Positions 55,075 to 64,000 of a DNA stretch of 64,000 nt are shown here, piece after piece. The stretch's first letter is position 1. Every line of letters begins with the position of its first letter. Origin of the DNA: Paenibacillus agricola (GTDB lineage Bacteria > Bacillota > Bacilli > Paenibacillales > NBRC-103111). Under the pieces are notes generated by a model. The model searched no databases. It was not told the DNA's origin and was given only the letters and a program-made list of their open reading frames with translations. The stretch lies in assembly GCF_011440305.1 (NCBI RefSeq), contig NZ_JAAOIW010000003.1:248001-312000 (forward strand). Direction: 5' to 3'. The translations under genes and the position numbers were made by a program.

Positions 55075-55183
55075 GTTCTCGGGGCGCTTAAACGTCCCTA
55101 TGGGACACGCTTGACTGATGTGTGTTGCCCGTGGATGGTCAACGTGCTTCTTGGAGCGCTTTCGTCCCTGCGGGACACGCTTG
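55075..55183. repeat. Two A units of the GC-rich hairpin array in the alaS leader
   Basis: Units at 55075-55113 (GTCCC-TAT-GGGAC hairpin) and 55145-55183 (GTCCC-TGC-GGGAC), 70 bp apart, both followed by ACGCTTG. They match the units at 27523-27645. The loop base varies while the stem is kept. Confidence 0.75.
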
Positions 55184-55239
55184 GACTTCTGTGCGTGTGC
55201 GGCGGCGCCGCTCGGGCAGAGCAACCTGCGTTTAGCGGC

Positions 55240-55311
55240 ACATTGCTCCTGCGGAGCTCGCTGGTGCGTGCGCGGCGCACGGCAGGCTCGCTGATCAGAA
55301 ACCGGATCAGC
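55240..55311. repeat. Further hairpin modules in the alaS leader
   Basis: GCTCC-TGC-GGAGC followed by TCGCTGG (about 55245-55264) corresponds to the B units of the other array, with two compensated stem changes. A GCTGATC/GATCAGC hairpin (55290-55296 with 55305-55311) follows. No coding function is seen. Confidence 0.55.
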
Positions 55312-55410
55312 CAAGCTCTTACTTCTATATCCCCTGTGGGAGATGTAGTAGCTGTTCCCGGCATATGGAGGGAAAGCAGTTCATCCGCAGGAATGCATTG
55401 CAGCTAAAGG

Positions 55411-55541
55411 CTCCCGAAGGGGCAAGGGGTTGCGCTCGAGAGTTTACGTGCCGCCTTTGAAAATGGGATATTACATCAAGTTTAATCACAATATCCCATT
55501 TTCAAGAGCGGCCGCAGGCATACCCCTTGCCCCGCAGGGGC
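55411..55541. repeat. Long nested inverted repeat in the alaS leader
   Basis: Outer arms GGGGCAAGGGGT (55419-55430) and ACCCCTTGCCCC (55522-55533) are perfect. An inner 23-bp stem (55450-55472 with 55490-55512; two mismatches, AAAATGGGATATT core) has a 17-base loop. The whole can fold into one 115-base hairpin. It could be a MITE-like or REP-like element. It has no open reading frame. Confidence 0.7.
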
Positions 55542-55640
55542 TTCCTTTTTGCAGCCTTACCTTACATTTGCCTTGCCTTGCTTTGGTTTGAACCTACCCT
55601 CCAGGAAGCGGCAAACTCCTCCATCTCCCACAAAAACACC

Positions 55641-55934
55641 TAAAAAACAGAAAATCGCCCCTGCTAACAGGGACGAATTGATCGCGGTACCACCCTGGTT
55701 ACTGTACAGCTGCGTTATTTAGAACGCAATTCACCTGTACAATCTCCTTCACACAAGACTTATAACGAGTCCATCCGGCGGAGTTCATCCGCACTCCGAA
55801 ATGAGCTTTCAGCCATCCTTCATTCATAAGGTTCTCTCAGCTAGACCGGCTTGTTAAGCGCAGACTAAAACCTTTTCTCTGGGAAATGGACTATGGCATA
55901 CTTGATTTCATCAACGTTTTTCAGTTATAGATTT
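55641..55934 (-). ncRNA. T-box leader of alaS
   Basis: On the minus strand the T-box sequence AGGGTGGTACCGCG (55683-55696) is followed by an intrinsic terminator: TCGTCCCTG pairs with CAGGGGCGA (55655-55663 with 55668-55676), then TTTTCTGTTTTTT. Upstream lie the stem I/II region and a GAGTGCGGATGAACTC stem. Uncharged tRNA-Ala would stabilise the antiterminator and let alaS be transcribed. The specifier codon was not assigned with confidence. Confidence 0.92.
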
Positions 55935-55940
55935 ATTGCA

Positions 55941-55970
55941 ATTATAAACGTTCAACGAAAGCCATGTCAA
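55941..55970 (-). promoter_or_regulatory. Sigma-A promoter of the alaS T-box transcript
   Basis: Consensus -35 TTGACA (55965-55970) and -10 TATAAT (55941-55946), 18 bp apart, on the minus strand. The transcript would start close to 55934, at the 5' edge of the T-box. Confidence 0.8.
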
Positions 55971-56017
55971 CCAGCGCATAACACGCTTCTACGCTACAAT
56001 TTTGCTAAGCCTTTCCT

Positions 56018-57097
56018 TCATGTTGTCCTGCGGTGGACGTAGTACTGAAAGAGATGCTGCAAAATTACTTTCATAACAGCAAAAACGGGGACTGCCAGAA
56101 TTAAACCAAGCACGCCTGCAAGCTCTCCTCCTACCAACAAAGCAAAAATAATTAGCAAAGGATGCAATTTTAGCGAACGCCCCACGACCTGGGGCGAAAT
56201 AACGTTGCCTTCAAGAATTTGGCAAACGGTATTGACAAGAACAACCATCAGCACCATTTTCATTGATACCGTAGACGCCATAACAATAGCAGGTGCCGCA
56301 CCAAAAAAAGGACCTAAATAAGGGATTATGTTAAAAACAGCCACCAGCCCTGCAAGCAAGAGTGCATAAGGCATCCCAATCAGCCAATAACCCAGGTACG
56401 CCAACAGCCCAATAATGACACATACCAGAAATTGCCCCCGGATATAATGACCCAAAGCTGTATCGATATCCACGAGCAGTGTAATGACTTGCTTCCGTTT
56501 AGCCTTGGGGACAGTCGCTAGCACTGTTTTTTCAATCAGTTGAAAATCCTTCAGCATGTAAAAAGCCAGGAAAGGGATGATAAACGCGACAAAAATCATA
56601 TTAATTGTGCTCCCAATCCCATCGATATATTGGGATATGGCCAAGGAGATGCCAGCTTCCAGCTTGGATAAAGATTGGTTGATGCCCATCCGAATGCTGT
56701 CTGGCACAAATTGCAGGCTATTCATCGTATCTACTACGCCTTGGGCTTTCATCGCCAGCCCCGGGATGTGCTCATTAAACTCATTTAATTGGCGCACAAA
56801 CATCGGAATCAGGTTCATTAATATAACAGTGGTCGATAAAATAAACACAGCGTAAATCAGCAGCACGGCTACTGTTCTAGGTACTTTACGGGAACCTAAT
56901 AGCGAGACGACGGGATTGAGCACATAGGAAATGCTCATCGCGATAATAAAAGGGGCTAGTATCTCTACAAGAAAGTGGTAAACACCCATCCAAATGGGAC
57001 GAATGTGTAGGAGCACAAGCAAAATCAACATACCCAACAGCACATATACCATAGTCGAAAATAAACGGCTTTTATAAAATTGGCCCAAGCGGGTCAC
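56018..57097 (-). CDS. AI-2E family transporter (YrrI-like)
   Basis: 359 residues, about seven to eight hydrophobic segments. The family blocks PFIIAMSISYVLNPVVSLL, FNIIPYLGPFFGAAPAIVMA, ISPQVVGRSLKLHPLLIIFA and GLILAVPVFAVMKVILQH are clear. Members export small molecules or exchange ions; the substrate is unknown. It lies directly before the alaS promoter, as yrrI in B. subtilis. GGGT is weakly spaced before the ATG. Confidence 0.9.
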   Translation of the reverse strand: MTRLGQFYKSRLFSTMVYVLLGMLILLVLLHIRPIWMGVYHFLVEILAPFIIAMSISYVLNPVVSLLGSRKVPRTVAVLLIYAVFILSTTVILMNLIPMFVRQLNEFNEHIPGLAMKAQGVVDTMNSLQFVPDSIRMGINQSLSKLEAGISLAISQYIDGIGSTINMIFVAFIIPFLAFYMLKDFQLIEKTVLATVPKAKRKQVITLLVDIDTALGHYIRGQFLVCVIIGLLAYLGYWLIGMPYALLLAGLVAVFNIIPYLGPFFGAAPAIVMASTVSMKMVLMVVLVNTVCQILEGNVISPQVVGRSLKLHPLLIIFALLVGGELAGVLGLILAVPVFAVMKVILQHLFQYYVHRRTT

Positions 57098-57191
57098 CCA
57101 CCTTTATTCCTTAACCCCATACTGGCTATAACCGGGATCGTGATTCTCTAAAGTATATGTACAACCTGTCTTCTTAATCCTCTTGAGAACA

Positions 57192-57250
57192 CAAAAAATC
57201 GCATCCGCTCCAGCCGCTCGGATTAACAAGGCGGTTAGAACAAATGCGAT
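57192..57250 (-). terminator. Possible terminator after the zinc-ribbon gene
   Basis: On the minus strand ATCGCAT pairs with ATGCGAT (57198-57204 with 57244-57250) around a smaller CCGC/GCGG hairpin, followed by TTTTTTG. It lies about 30 bases past the stop of the gene at 57278. Confidence 0.6.
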
Positions 57251-57277
57251 AAGTAGAACAACTGATCGGGCAGCCTA

Positions 57278-57475
57278 TCAGTTAACATGAATGTGCGGCA
57301 CTTCCTCTTCAAAAAATAAATCATCTAGAGAGCTTAAGGTACCATCTTCCTCTACTTGGTATACGGACATTTTCTCTCCATTTACGGAAAGCTCAATAAA
57401 GCATCCCCAGCAATAAAATTGGTGGGAGCCAATTTTTCCGATATCCTTTGAATTGCAGTTTGGACAACGCAACAT
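57278..57475 (-). CDS. Small zinc-ribbon protein
   Basis: 65 residues. Two CxxC pairs (RCPNCNSKD at the start, FYCWGC near residue 23) make a zinc ribbon, followed by an acidic tail. Spaced 11 bases after the PRC-barrel gene and probably co-transcribed. No function can be assigned. Confidence 0.75.
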   Translation of the reverse strand: MLRCPNCNSKDIGKIGSHQFYCWGCFIELSVNGEKMSVYQVEEDGTLSSLDDLFFEEEVPHIHVN

Positions 57476-57486
57476 TTTTAATCACC

Positions 57487-58011
57487 CTATTCTTCATTGG
57501 ATTTGGCCATTTCAGCCAAAGATTCATTACAATGCACGGGGACGATAATTGCATCCTCACCCATCGTTACTGAGTCCGGCAAGGGCAGCCATTTACGCCC
57601 TTCTTTTAAATCTGAAATAAAGCCTTCCGTGAGCTCATACCCTACTACATTTTTACCCATTTGTGTGTCCAGATAAACATCATCAACGATTCCTAAGCTC
57701 TGGCCGTTTGTGGTCATAATGGGCATGCCTTTCACTTTGCGGTTGCCATTAACAAATGAGGTATAAGCCAAATACGTATCATTAAAGCTGGAAATAGCCT
57801 CCTCATTATTTACCGTTATAGCATCATTGCCTAAAGCTACAACATCCCTCCACAAAATGCAGATGCCTTCGGAAAACCAATGCCTGCTCTCCAGCAAGAC
57901 AACCTCAACCTGCCAACCATCACCGAACAGGATATCTTTCACTTTGCCTAATTGCTTGCCGGTTTGTAAGCTTATCACAGGTAGACCTATCACATCACGA
58001 ACCCTTTTCAA
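57487..58011 (-). CDS. yrrD: PRC-barrel protein (YrrD-like)
   Basis: 174 residues with two PRC-barrel repeats. The first begins VRDVIGLPVISLQTGKQLGK, the second VKGMPIMTTNGQSLGIVDDV. Similar proteins bind RNA or metabolic complexes; in Bacillus yrrD sits in this neighbourhood without a known role. The start at 58011 follows AGGTGG. Confidence 0.85.
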   Translation of the reverse strand: MKRVRDVIGLPVISLQTGKQLGKVKDILFGDGWQVEVVLLESRHWFSEGICILWRDVVALGNDAITVNNEEAISSFNDTYLAYTSFVNGNRKVKGMPIMTTNGQSLGIVDDVYLDTQMGKNVVGYELTEGFISDLKEGRKWLPLPDSVTMGEDAIIVPVHCNESLAEMAKSNEE

Positions 58012-58110
58012 TAGGTACCACCTCCAGAAAAAAGCTGTGAATTGACATTTGTTTTAAAATTGAATACCAGCCATTTACCCACCATGGGATTGCTCCTTGA
58101 TGTTGGCTTA

Positions 58111-59256
58111 CTATCTTTTACGTATTCGATTTACAATGGTTACAATTTTATCTGTACAAGCCATAACTTCCTGCAAGCTACTCCCTGCACCAAAGCTGAA
58201 TCGTATCGCAGATGACATCACCTTTTCGGGCAGGTGCATGGCCTGAAGCACATGAGAGATCTCAATCGACCCTGAGCTACAAGCCGAGCCACTCGCAGCA
58301 GCAACACCCTCCAAGTCCAAGCTCATTAACATCGTTTCCGTGGACACGCCTGGAAAACTTATATTCAGAATATGCGGAAGCCTCTCCGTGGGGTGACCGT
58401 TAATAATGAACTGCTCTGGCCCCAATTGCTTCTCGAGTGCTGTTATCATCTCTATACGTAGTTTTTCCATCTTTTGTTGCATTTCATACCTATGGCTGCA
58501 AAAAATTTGTAAAGCTTTGGCAAAGCCTGCAATTCCGGGCACATTTTCGGTTCCAGCACGATGTTGCTTTTCTTGGTTTCCACCATGCAAAATCGGTTCT
58601 AAGAGAATCTGCTTCCCCATATAGAGTGCGCCCATTCCTTTGGGTCCTTGGATCTTATGCGCAGAAAAACTCATTAGATCAACTGGCAATGTACTTAGAT
58701 CAGAAGTTAACGAGCCTAATGCCTGCACAGCATCCACATGAAAACAAATACCATGGCTGCGTGCCAAGCTCCCGATCTGGATAATCGGCTGTAGCGTGCC
58801 AACCTCGTTATTACCGTACATCACACTAATAAGAATCGTATCTGGTCGAATAGCTTGCTCTAACTGATCCATATGGATTTGCCCAGTAGGATCTACGGGT
58901 AAATAAGTAACCTCGTAGCCCTTAGTCTCCAAATGCTGGCAAGTATCTAGGACCGCGTGATGCTCCGTTTGCACCGTAATGATATGTTTACCCTTGGAAG
59001 CCCTAGCAGCAGCTATTCCGAGTATAGCCATATTGTTACTTTCTGTACCTCCACTCGTAAAAACAAGCTGCGTGGGTACGCAGCCTAGTAAAGAAGCCAT
59101 CGATTCTCTTGAACGTTGAACAATAGAACGCGCTTCTCTACCTGCGCTGTGCGTGCTGGAGGCATTACCATAACTTTGTGTGTAAATAGGAAGCATAACT
59201 TCTAGAACTTCTGGATGAAGTGGGGTTGTTGCAGCATGGTCGAAATAGATAGTCAT
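58111..59256 (-). CDS. Cysteine desulfurase (YrvO/IscS-like)
   Basis: 381 residues, PLP-dependent, supplies sulfur for tRNA thiolation by MnmA and for Fe-S clusters. YFDHAATTPLHPEV opens the fold, the PLP Lys is in SAHKIQGPKG and the active-site Cys in SGSACSSGSIEIS, the long-loop type that needs no SufU. Follows cymR by a short gap, as in B. subtilis cymR-yrvO. The expected mnmA partner is adjacent but on the opposite strand. Confidence 0.94.
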   Translation of the reverse strand: MTIYFDHAATTPLHPEVLEVMLPIYTQSYGNASSTHSAGREARSIVQRSRESMASLLGCVPTQLVFTSGGTESNNMAILGIAAARASKGKHIITVQTEHHAVLDTCQHLETKGYEVTYLPVDPTGQIHMDQLEQAIRPDTILISVMYGNNEVGTLQPIIQIGSLARSHGICFHVDAVQALGSLTSDLSTLPVDLMSFSAHKIQGPKGMGALYMGKQILLEPILHGGNQEKQHRAGTENVPGIAGFAKALQIFCSHRYEMQQKMEKLRIEMITALEKQLGPEQFIINGHPTERLPHILNISFPGVSTETMLMSLDLEGVAAASGSACSSGSIEISHVLQAMHLPEKVMSSAIRFSFGAGSSLQEVMACTDKIVTIVNRIRKR

Positions 59257-59281
59257 AATCGCTCCGTTATCTTAAACTAAA

Positions 59282-59701
59282 TTAAATGTAAAACATATAA
59301 CTGTCATCTAAACCTTCACCTTTAAAGCTGATCAAATCCTTTAATGTCGTGGAATCCAATACATCCGCGATACTATCACGAATACGTACCCACAGATCAC
59401 GTTTGGCTGGATCATCCTCTTCAGTAAAATCGACTGGACTGATCGGACCTTCAAGCACACGAATCACATCACCTGCAGTGATCTCCTCTGCAAGCTTCGA
59501 TAAAATATAGCCGCCATAAGCTCCTCGAACGCTTTTTACTAATCCTGCGTTACGCAAGGGAGCTACCAATTGCTCCAAATAATGCTCAGAAAGCTGATGC
59601 TTTTCAGCGATACTTTTTAAAGAGGTCGGCCCTTCTCCGTACTTAGTTGCCAATTCCATCATAATCGTTAAACCATATCGGCCTTTGGTAGAAATCTTCA
59701 A
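59282..59701 (-). CDS. cymR: Rrf2-family regulator CymR (cysteine metabolism repressor)
   Basis: 139 residues. Helix-turn-helix ISTKGRYGLTIMMELATKYG with SIAEKHQLSEHYLEQLVAPL and the wing VRGAYGGYILSK are typical. No Cys cluster for Fe-S binding is present, which favours CymR over IscR. CymR with CysK represses sulfur assimilation genes. The TTG at 59701 with AGAGGTGC is preferred over the longer frame, because family members start MKISTKGRYG. Confidence 0.9.
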   Translation of the reverse strand: MKISTKGRYGLTIMMELATKYGEGPTSLKSIAEKHQLSEHYLEQLVAPLRNAGLVKSVRGAYGGYILSKLAEEITAGDVIRVLEGPISPVDFTEEDDPAKRDLWVRIRDSIADVLDSTTLKDLISFKGEGLDDSYMFYI

Positions 59702-59814
59702 TCGAGCACCTCTTTTGCTATTCATTACAAATGTATATTGTTTATATGTTATCATAAATCCTTGTATTTGGGGAGAAAAACCGTGACATAATGATGAAAT
59801 ATTTTATTATTTGA

Positions 59815-60963
<1,149 letters not shown>

Positions 60964-60977
60964 GGATGGAAAACACC

Positions 60978-61045
60978 AAAAAGCGGATACCCGGTACAGC
61001 CCCTTCTTAGTCAGAAGGTAGGTCTGTATGGGTATCCGCTTTTTT
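60978..61045 (+). terminator. Terminator of mnmA
   Basis: A 15-bp stem AAAAAGCGGATACCC/GGGTATCCGCTTTTT (60978-60992 with 61030-61044) with an inner hairpin, T run on both strands. It can also serve the convergent CBS-domain gene. Confidence 0.88.
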
Positions 61046-61081
61046 CAATACTTACAATATGGACAAGCCAATCGGGAGCTT

Positions 61082-62422
61082 TTAAACGCTCATCGGTAGA
61101 GAAACCTCTTGTTCCTCTTCCTCACTTCGTTTAATGACCAGAATCCGCGAAATTCGCAAATGGTCAGTCTCATCAATAACAAATTCAAATTCATCATTGT
61201 AATCGATACGCTGGTTTCTCTTTGGAGGCATTTCTACCTGCGCATAAATCCAGCCGCCAATGGTATCATAATCATCAGATTCAATTTCGATTCCAAAGTA
61301 GCTGTTCACTTCTTCAATCAGCATGCGCCCATCAATGGAGTGGGTCGATTCGTCACGCTTTTCGATTTGCGGCCGTTCTTCATCAAATTCATCTTGGACC
61401 TCGCCCACGATTTCTTCAATAATATCTTCAAAAGTTACCAAGCCTGATGTACCGCCGTACTCATCAATCAGAAGAGCCATTTGCGTTTTTCTTTTTTGCA
61501 TCAGCTTTAACAACGCGCTAATTTGCATCGATTCCGGTACCTTGGTGATCGGGCGTATGATTTTTTTGATATTGCCTATTCCACGGTCTGACTTTAGCAA
61601 GTCTTTGATATGCACAAAACCGATTGTATTATCCTTATCGGGATCACAGACGGGATAACGGGTGTGCATCTCGGTTACAGCAATTTGCCGATTCTCTTCG
61701 TATGACAGGTTTGCATATAAACAAACCATCTCCGTACGAGGGATCATGATTTCCCGAGCATTGGTTTCCGAAAAATCAAAAATATTGTCCATCAATGTTA
61801 GTTCCGCATTATTAATGAGGCCACTCTTGTTGCTTTCTTTCATCAAACCGCGAATTTCTTGCTCCGTATGCGCCGATTCATGCTCATCTGTTGGTTCCAC
61901 ACCAGATTTGCGCAGCATCCAATTGGAGCTGCCGTTCAAAAACCAAATAAAAGGATACATGACTTTGTAAAACACAATGAGTGGCATTGCCACAATCATA
62001 GTAATCTTCTCTGGCATCCGAATGGCGTATGTTTTGGGAAATTGCTCGCCGAGCGTAATATGGAAGGCCGTAATGAGAGAAAACGCGATAATGAAGGAGA
62101 TCGTGTGTTGGATGGTCTCTGGTATGTGTAGCGGCTGTAGAACCGGTTGAAGCAGTTTAGCTACCGCGGGTTCACCAATCCAGCCCAGCGCCAACGACGC
62201 CAGTGTAATGCCCAATTGGCAAGCCGATAAGTACCCGTTGAGGTTTCTCATGATGATTTGCGCAAACTTGGCATTGCGGTTGCCTTCCTTAGCCAGCACA
62301 TCAAGTCGGCTGACACGGACTTTAACCATTGCAAACTCTGCTGCCACAAAAAAGCCATTTAAGAATACCAACAACATAACCAAACAAAAACTCCAAAGTA
62401 TCGGTAACGGGTCACTACTCAA
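61082..62422 (-). CDS. CNNM/CorC-type membrane protein with CBS domains (hemolysin family)
   Basis: 446 residues. N-terminal DUF21 membrane region with four helices (LVMLLVFLNGFFVAAEFAMV), two CBS domains (about 210-335, REIMIPRTEMVCLYA, RKTQMALLIDEYGG), and a C-terminal transporter-associated domain (RISRILVIKRSEEEE). Such proteins are linked to magnesium or cobalt efflux rather than hemolysis. TTG start at 62422 with a weak AGGAAA site. No TlyC toxin function is implied. Confidence 0.9.
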   Translation of the reverse strand: MSSDPLPILWSFCLVMLLVFLNGFFVAAEFAMVKVRVSRLDVLAKEGNRNAKFAQIIMRNLNGYLSACQLGITLASLALGWIGEPAVAKLLQPVLQPLHIPETIQHTISFIIAFSLITAFHITLGEQFPKTYAIRMPEKITMIVAMPLIVFYKVMYPFIWFLNGSSNWMLRKSGVEPTDEHESAHTEQEIRGLMKESNKSGLINNAELTLMDNIFDFSETNAREIMIPRTEMVCLYANLSYEENRQIAVTEMHTRYPVCDPDKDNTIGFVHIKDLLKSDRGIGNIKKIIRPITKVPESMQISALLKLMQKRKTQMALLIDEYGGTSGLVTFEDIIEEIVGEVQDEFDEERPQIEKRDESTHSIDGRMLIEEVNSYFGIEIESDDYDTIGGWIYAQVEMPPKRNQRIDYNDEFEFVIDETDHLRISRILVIKRSEEEEQEVSLPMSV

Positions 62423-62776
62423 TTAATTTCCTATTCTCCTCAAGTTGAGATGAATAGGTACACCTCCCCTAAATTCTCAATTTTTCAAGCGTTGGTTAAC
62501 TACTTTTTCAAGCATTTAATTCTATGATGTGAAGCATTATAAACCCTATATTTAATAAATTCGCAAAACTTTCATTTGTGTGCGGGCAAGAGTGGCACTG
62601 GTTAAACGTAAGTTAGCAACTTTTGTACACCTATATTAAATTATATATGATTAAAATATACAGTCAAACTTCAAGCTATGCTTAAAAATTAACCTATTCG
62701 ATAAAAAAGCATGAATGGCTAGGTTTTATACTGAGAAAAAGCCTGAAATAGGCTTAAAATGAACCTGCCTGACCTA
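62423..62776. other. AT-rich intergenic stretch with a terminator for rarA
   Basis: No gene visible. AAGCCT pairs with AGGCTT (62739-62744 with 62750-62755), followed on the minus strand by TTTTTC, a small terminator for rarA. The rest is AT-rich and probably holds the CBS-protein promoter. Confidence 0.5.
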
Positions 62777-64000
62777 TTATCGCGATTTTCGCTGTTTTTG
62801 CCCATTTCGTCGCTCTTGATTTTGCCTTATTTTATCTTCCATGCCCTGTTCAGTCGCTTCATAGAAAATTTGCTCCTGCAGCTTTTCCGGTAAATACTGC
62901 TGGTCTACATAGTGCCCAGGGAAGTTATGCGGATATTGATAACCAACATGCCCAAGCTTCTCCGATCCCTTGTAGTGGGCATCGCGTAAATGTAAGGGAA
63001 CCTCGGCGGCACCGAGCCGATCGAACGCATTCATGATCTTGGCAATGGTTGTCGGAATCGCATTCGACTTGGGGCTTTCTACTGCAAAAAGGATCGCTTG
63101 CGCAATCACATATTTCGACTCGGGCCAGCCGATCTTGTGGTAAGCGTCCATTGCAGTCACCGACTGCACCATCGCCTGCGGGTTGGCGAGGCCGATATCC
63201 TCGCTGCAAGCGACGATAAGGCGCCGCAGAAAGGTCATGGGATCCATGCCAAGCTTCTCAACGGCATAAAGGAACCAGAACAGCGCCGCGTCACTGGAGC
63301 CGCGGACGCTCTTGTGAAATGCCGAGAGGACGTCGTACTGCGTCGACTCGTCGGCTTTGACGGTGGGTCGCCGGATGGACTCCTCGGCGACCTCCAGCGT
63401 AATGTGCACCACCCCGCTGGCGTCCGGCGGGGTGGTCAGCGCAGCGAGCTCTAGCGCATTCAGCGCGCGGCGGATATCTCCGCCAGCCATGCGCGCAATG
63501 TGCGCGAGCGCGTCTTCTGCCGCTGCAAGCGGCAGCGAGCCGAGCCCGCGCTCGGGGTCGGCAAGGGCGCGGCGCAACGCGATGAGCGAATGCTCGTGCG
63601 TCAGCGCCTGCAGCTCAAAGAGCGTGGAGCGCGATAGCAGAGCCCCGTTCACATGGTGGAACGGGTTCTCTGTTGTCGCACCGATCAACACGATGATGCC
63701 CTGCTCTACAGCTGGCAGGAGGGCATCCTGCCGTGAAGTGTTGAAGCGATGGACCTCATCGAGAAAAAGGATCGTTTTGCGACCGTAAAGCGCTTTGTTG
63801 TTTTTGGCCTGCTCGATGACATCGCGTACATCCTTAACCGTTGCGTCGACCGCATTTAACTTAATAAATGTGCCTTTGGTAGCATGGGAGATAATGTTGG
63901 CTAATGTCGTTTTTCCTGTACCTGGTGGTCCATACAGCAATAGCGAAGACACTTGGTCGGCTTCAATTGCTCGCCGCAGTAGCTTTCCTGGGCCTACAAT
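62777..64000 (-). CDS. rarA: Replication-associated recombination protein A (RarA/MgsA), N-terminus beyond window
   Basis: 407 residues in the window; the first codons (before IVGPGKLLRRAIEADQ) are cut. AAA+ ATPase: Walker A GPPGTGKT, Walker B LFLDEVHRF, sensor 1 GATTENPF. The C-terminal MgsA domain contains SEDIGLANPQAM, LFAVESPKSNA and the PLHLRDAHYKGSEKLG motif. RarA acts at stalled replication forks. The stretch 63270-63700 is clearly richer in GC than its surroundings. Confidence 0.94.
   Translation of the reverse strand: MVGPGKLLRRAIEADQVSSLLLYGPPGTGKTTLANIISHATKGTFIKLNAVDATVKDVRDVIEQAKNNKALYGRKTILFLDEVHRFNTSRQDALLPAVEQGIIVLIGATTENPFHHVNGALLSRSTLFELQALTHEHSLIALRRALADPERGLGSLPLAAAEDALAHIARMAGGDIRRALNALELAALTTPPDASGVVHITLEVAEESIRRPTVKADESTQYDVLSAFHKSVRGSSDAALFWFLYAVEKLGMDPMTFLRRLIVACSEDIGLANPQAMVQSVTAMDAYHKIGWPESKYVIAQAILFAVESPKSNAIPTTIAKIMNAFDRLGAAEVPLHLRDAHYKGSEKLGHVGYQYPHNFPGHYVDQQYLPEKLQEQIFYEATEQGMEDKIRQNQERRNGQKQRKSR

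Noticed and set aside
55012-55407. Open frames of about 100-120 codons on both strands in the alaS leader
   Set aside because: Same GC-rich repeat sequence; no start with a ribosome site and frames differ between the two arrays.
61082-62422. Hemolysin activity of the CBS-domain protein
   Set aside because: The name is historical; domain layout fits CNNM/CorC metal-ion efflux proteins.

Overview
The window looks like chromosome of a low- to mid-GC, spore-former-type Firmicute, most likely Paenibacillus or a close relative. The grounds are several YesM/YesN-type sensor-regulator and AraC regulators beside lipoprotein sugar-binding proteins and LplB/LplC-type permeases, a B. subtilis-like alaS-ireB-ruvX-DUF1292-mltG-U32 block, a cymR/cysteine desulfurase/mnmA/rarA neighbourhood, a T-box before alaS, strong AGGAGG ribosome sites and frequent TTG/GTG starts. 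Both window edges cut genes: a sugar-binding lipoprotein on the left and rarA on the right. No tRNA, rRNA, CRISPR array or intact transposase was seen.

1-14.5 kb (all minus strand): two carbohydrate uptake modules. One has a histidine kinase, an AraC-type response regulator and a binding lipoprotein. The other has a large GH106-like glycosidase, two CUT1 permeases, a membrane-anchored AraC regulator and a second binding lipoprotein. No transport ATPase is encoded, so a shared MsmX-type ATPase is presumably used. The glycosidase and second lipoprotein promoters share a two-box element with identical spacing, probably the binding site of the AraC regulator.

14.6-21.5 kb: a DUF429 protein, an HD phosphohydrolase, a protein with an internally duplicated beta-rich domain, and a c-di-GMP pair (HD-GYP response regulator and MHYT-PAS-GGDEF-EAL protein). 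21.5-26.5 kb: the complete pyruvate dehydrogenase operon pdhABCD. 26.7-34.2 kb: an accessory stretch with an esterase, an array of GC-rich hairpin repeats, arylamine N-acetyltransferase, a decayed secreted-protein fragment, an HxlR regulator with an SDR and an ABM monooxygenase (each preceded by the same 44-bp palindromic operator), a permease pseudogene, lipL and a MarR regulator.

34.4-47.1 kb: a YdaK/YdaN-like exopolysaccharide pair (degenerate GGDEF plus BcsB), GDYXXLXY and DUF2157 proteins, a CheA-like kinase/CheX/CheY phosphorelay, a Tat-type metallophosphoesterase and a chemoreceptor. 47.4-64 kb: housekeeping genes (two U32 tRNA-hydroxylation proteins, mltG, two DUF1292 proteins, ruvX, ireB, alaS, AI-2E permease, PRC-barrel protein, cysteine desulfurase, cymR, mnmA on the opposite strand, a CNNM/CBS protein, rarA).

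The most unusual feature is the alaS leader. About 670 bp of GC-rich hairpin repeats and a long inverted repeat lie between the T-box terminator and the alaS start. The same repeat modules, in the same order, follow the esterase gene 27 kb away.
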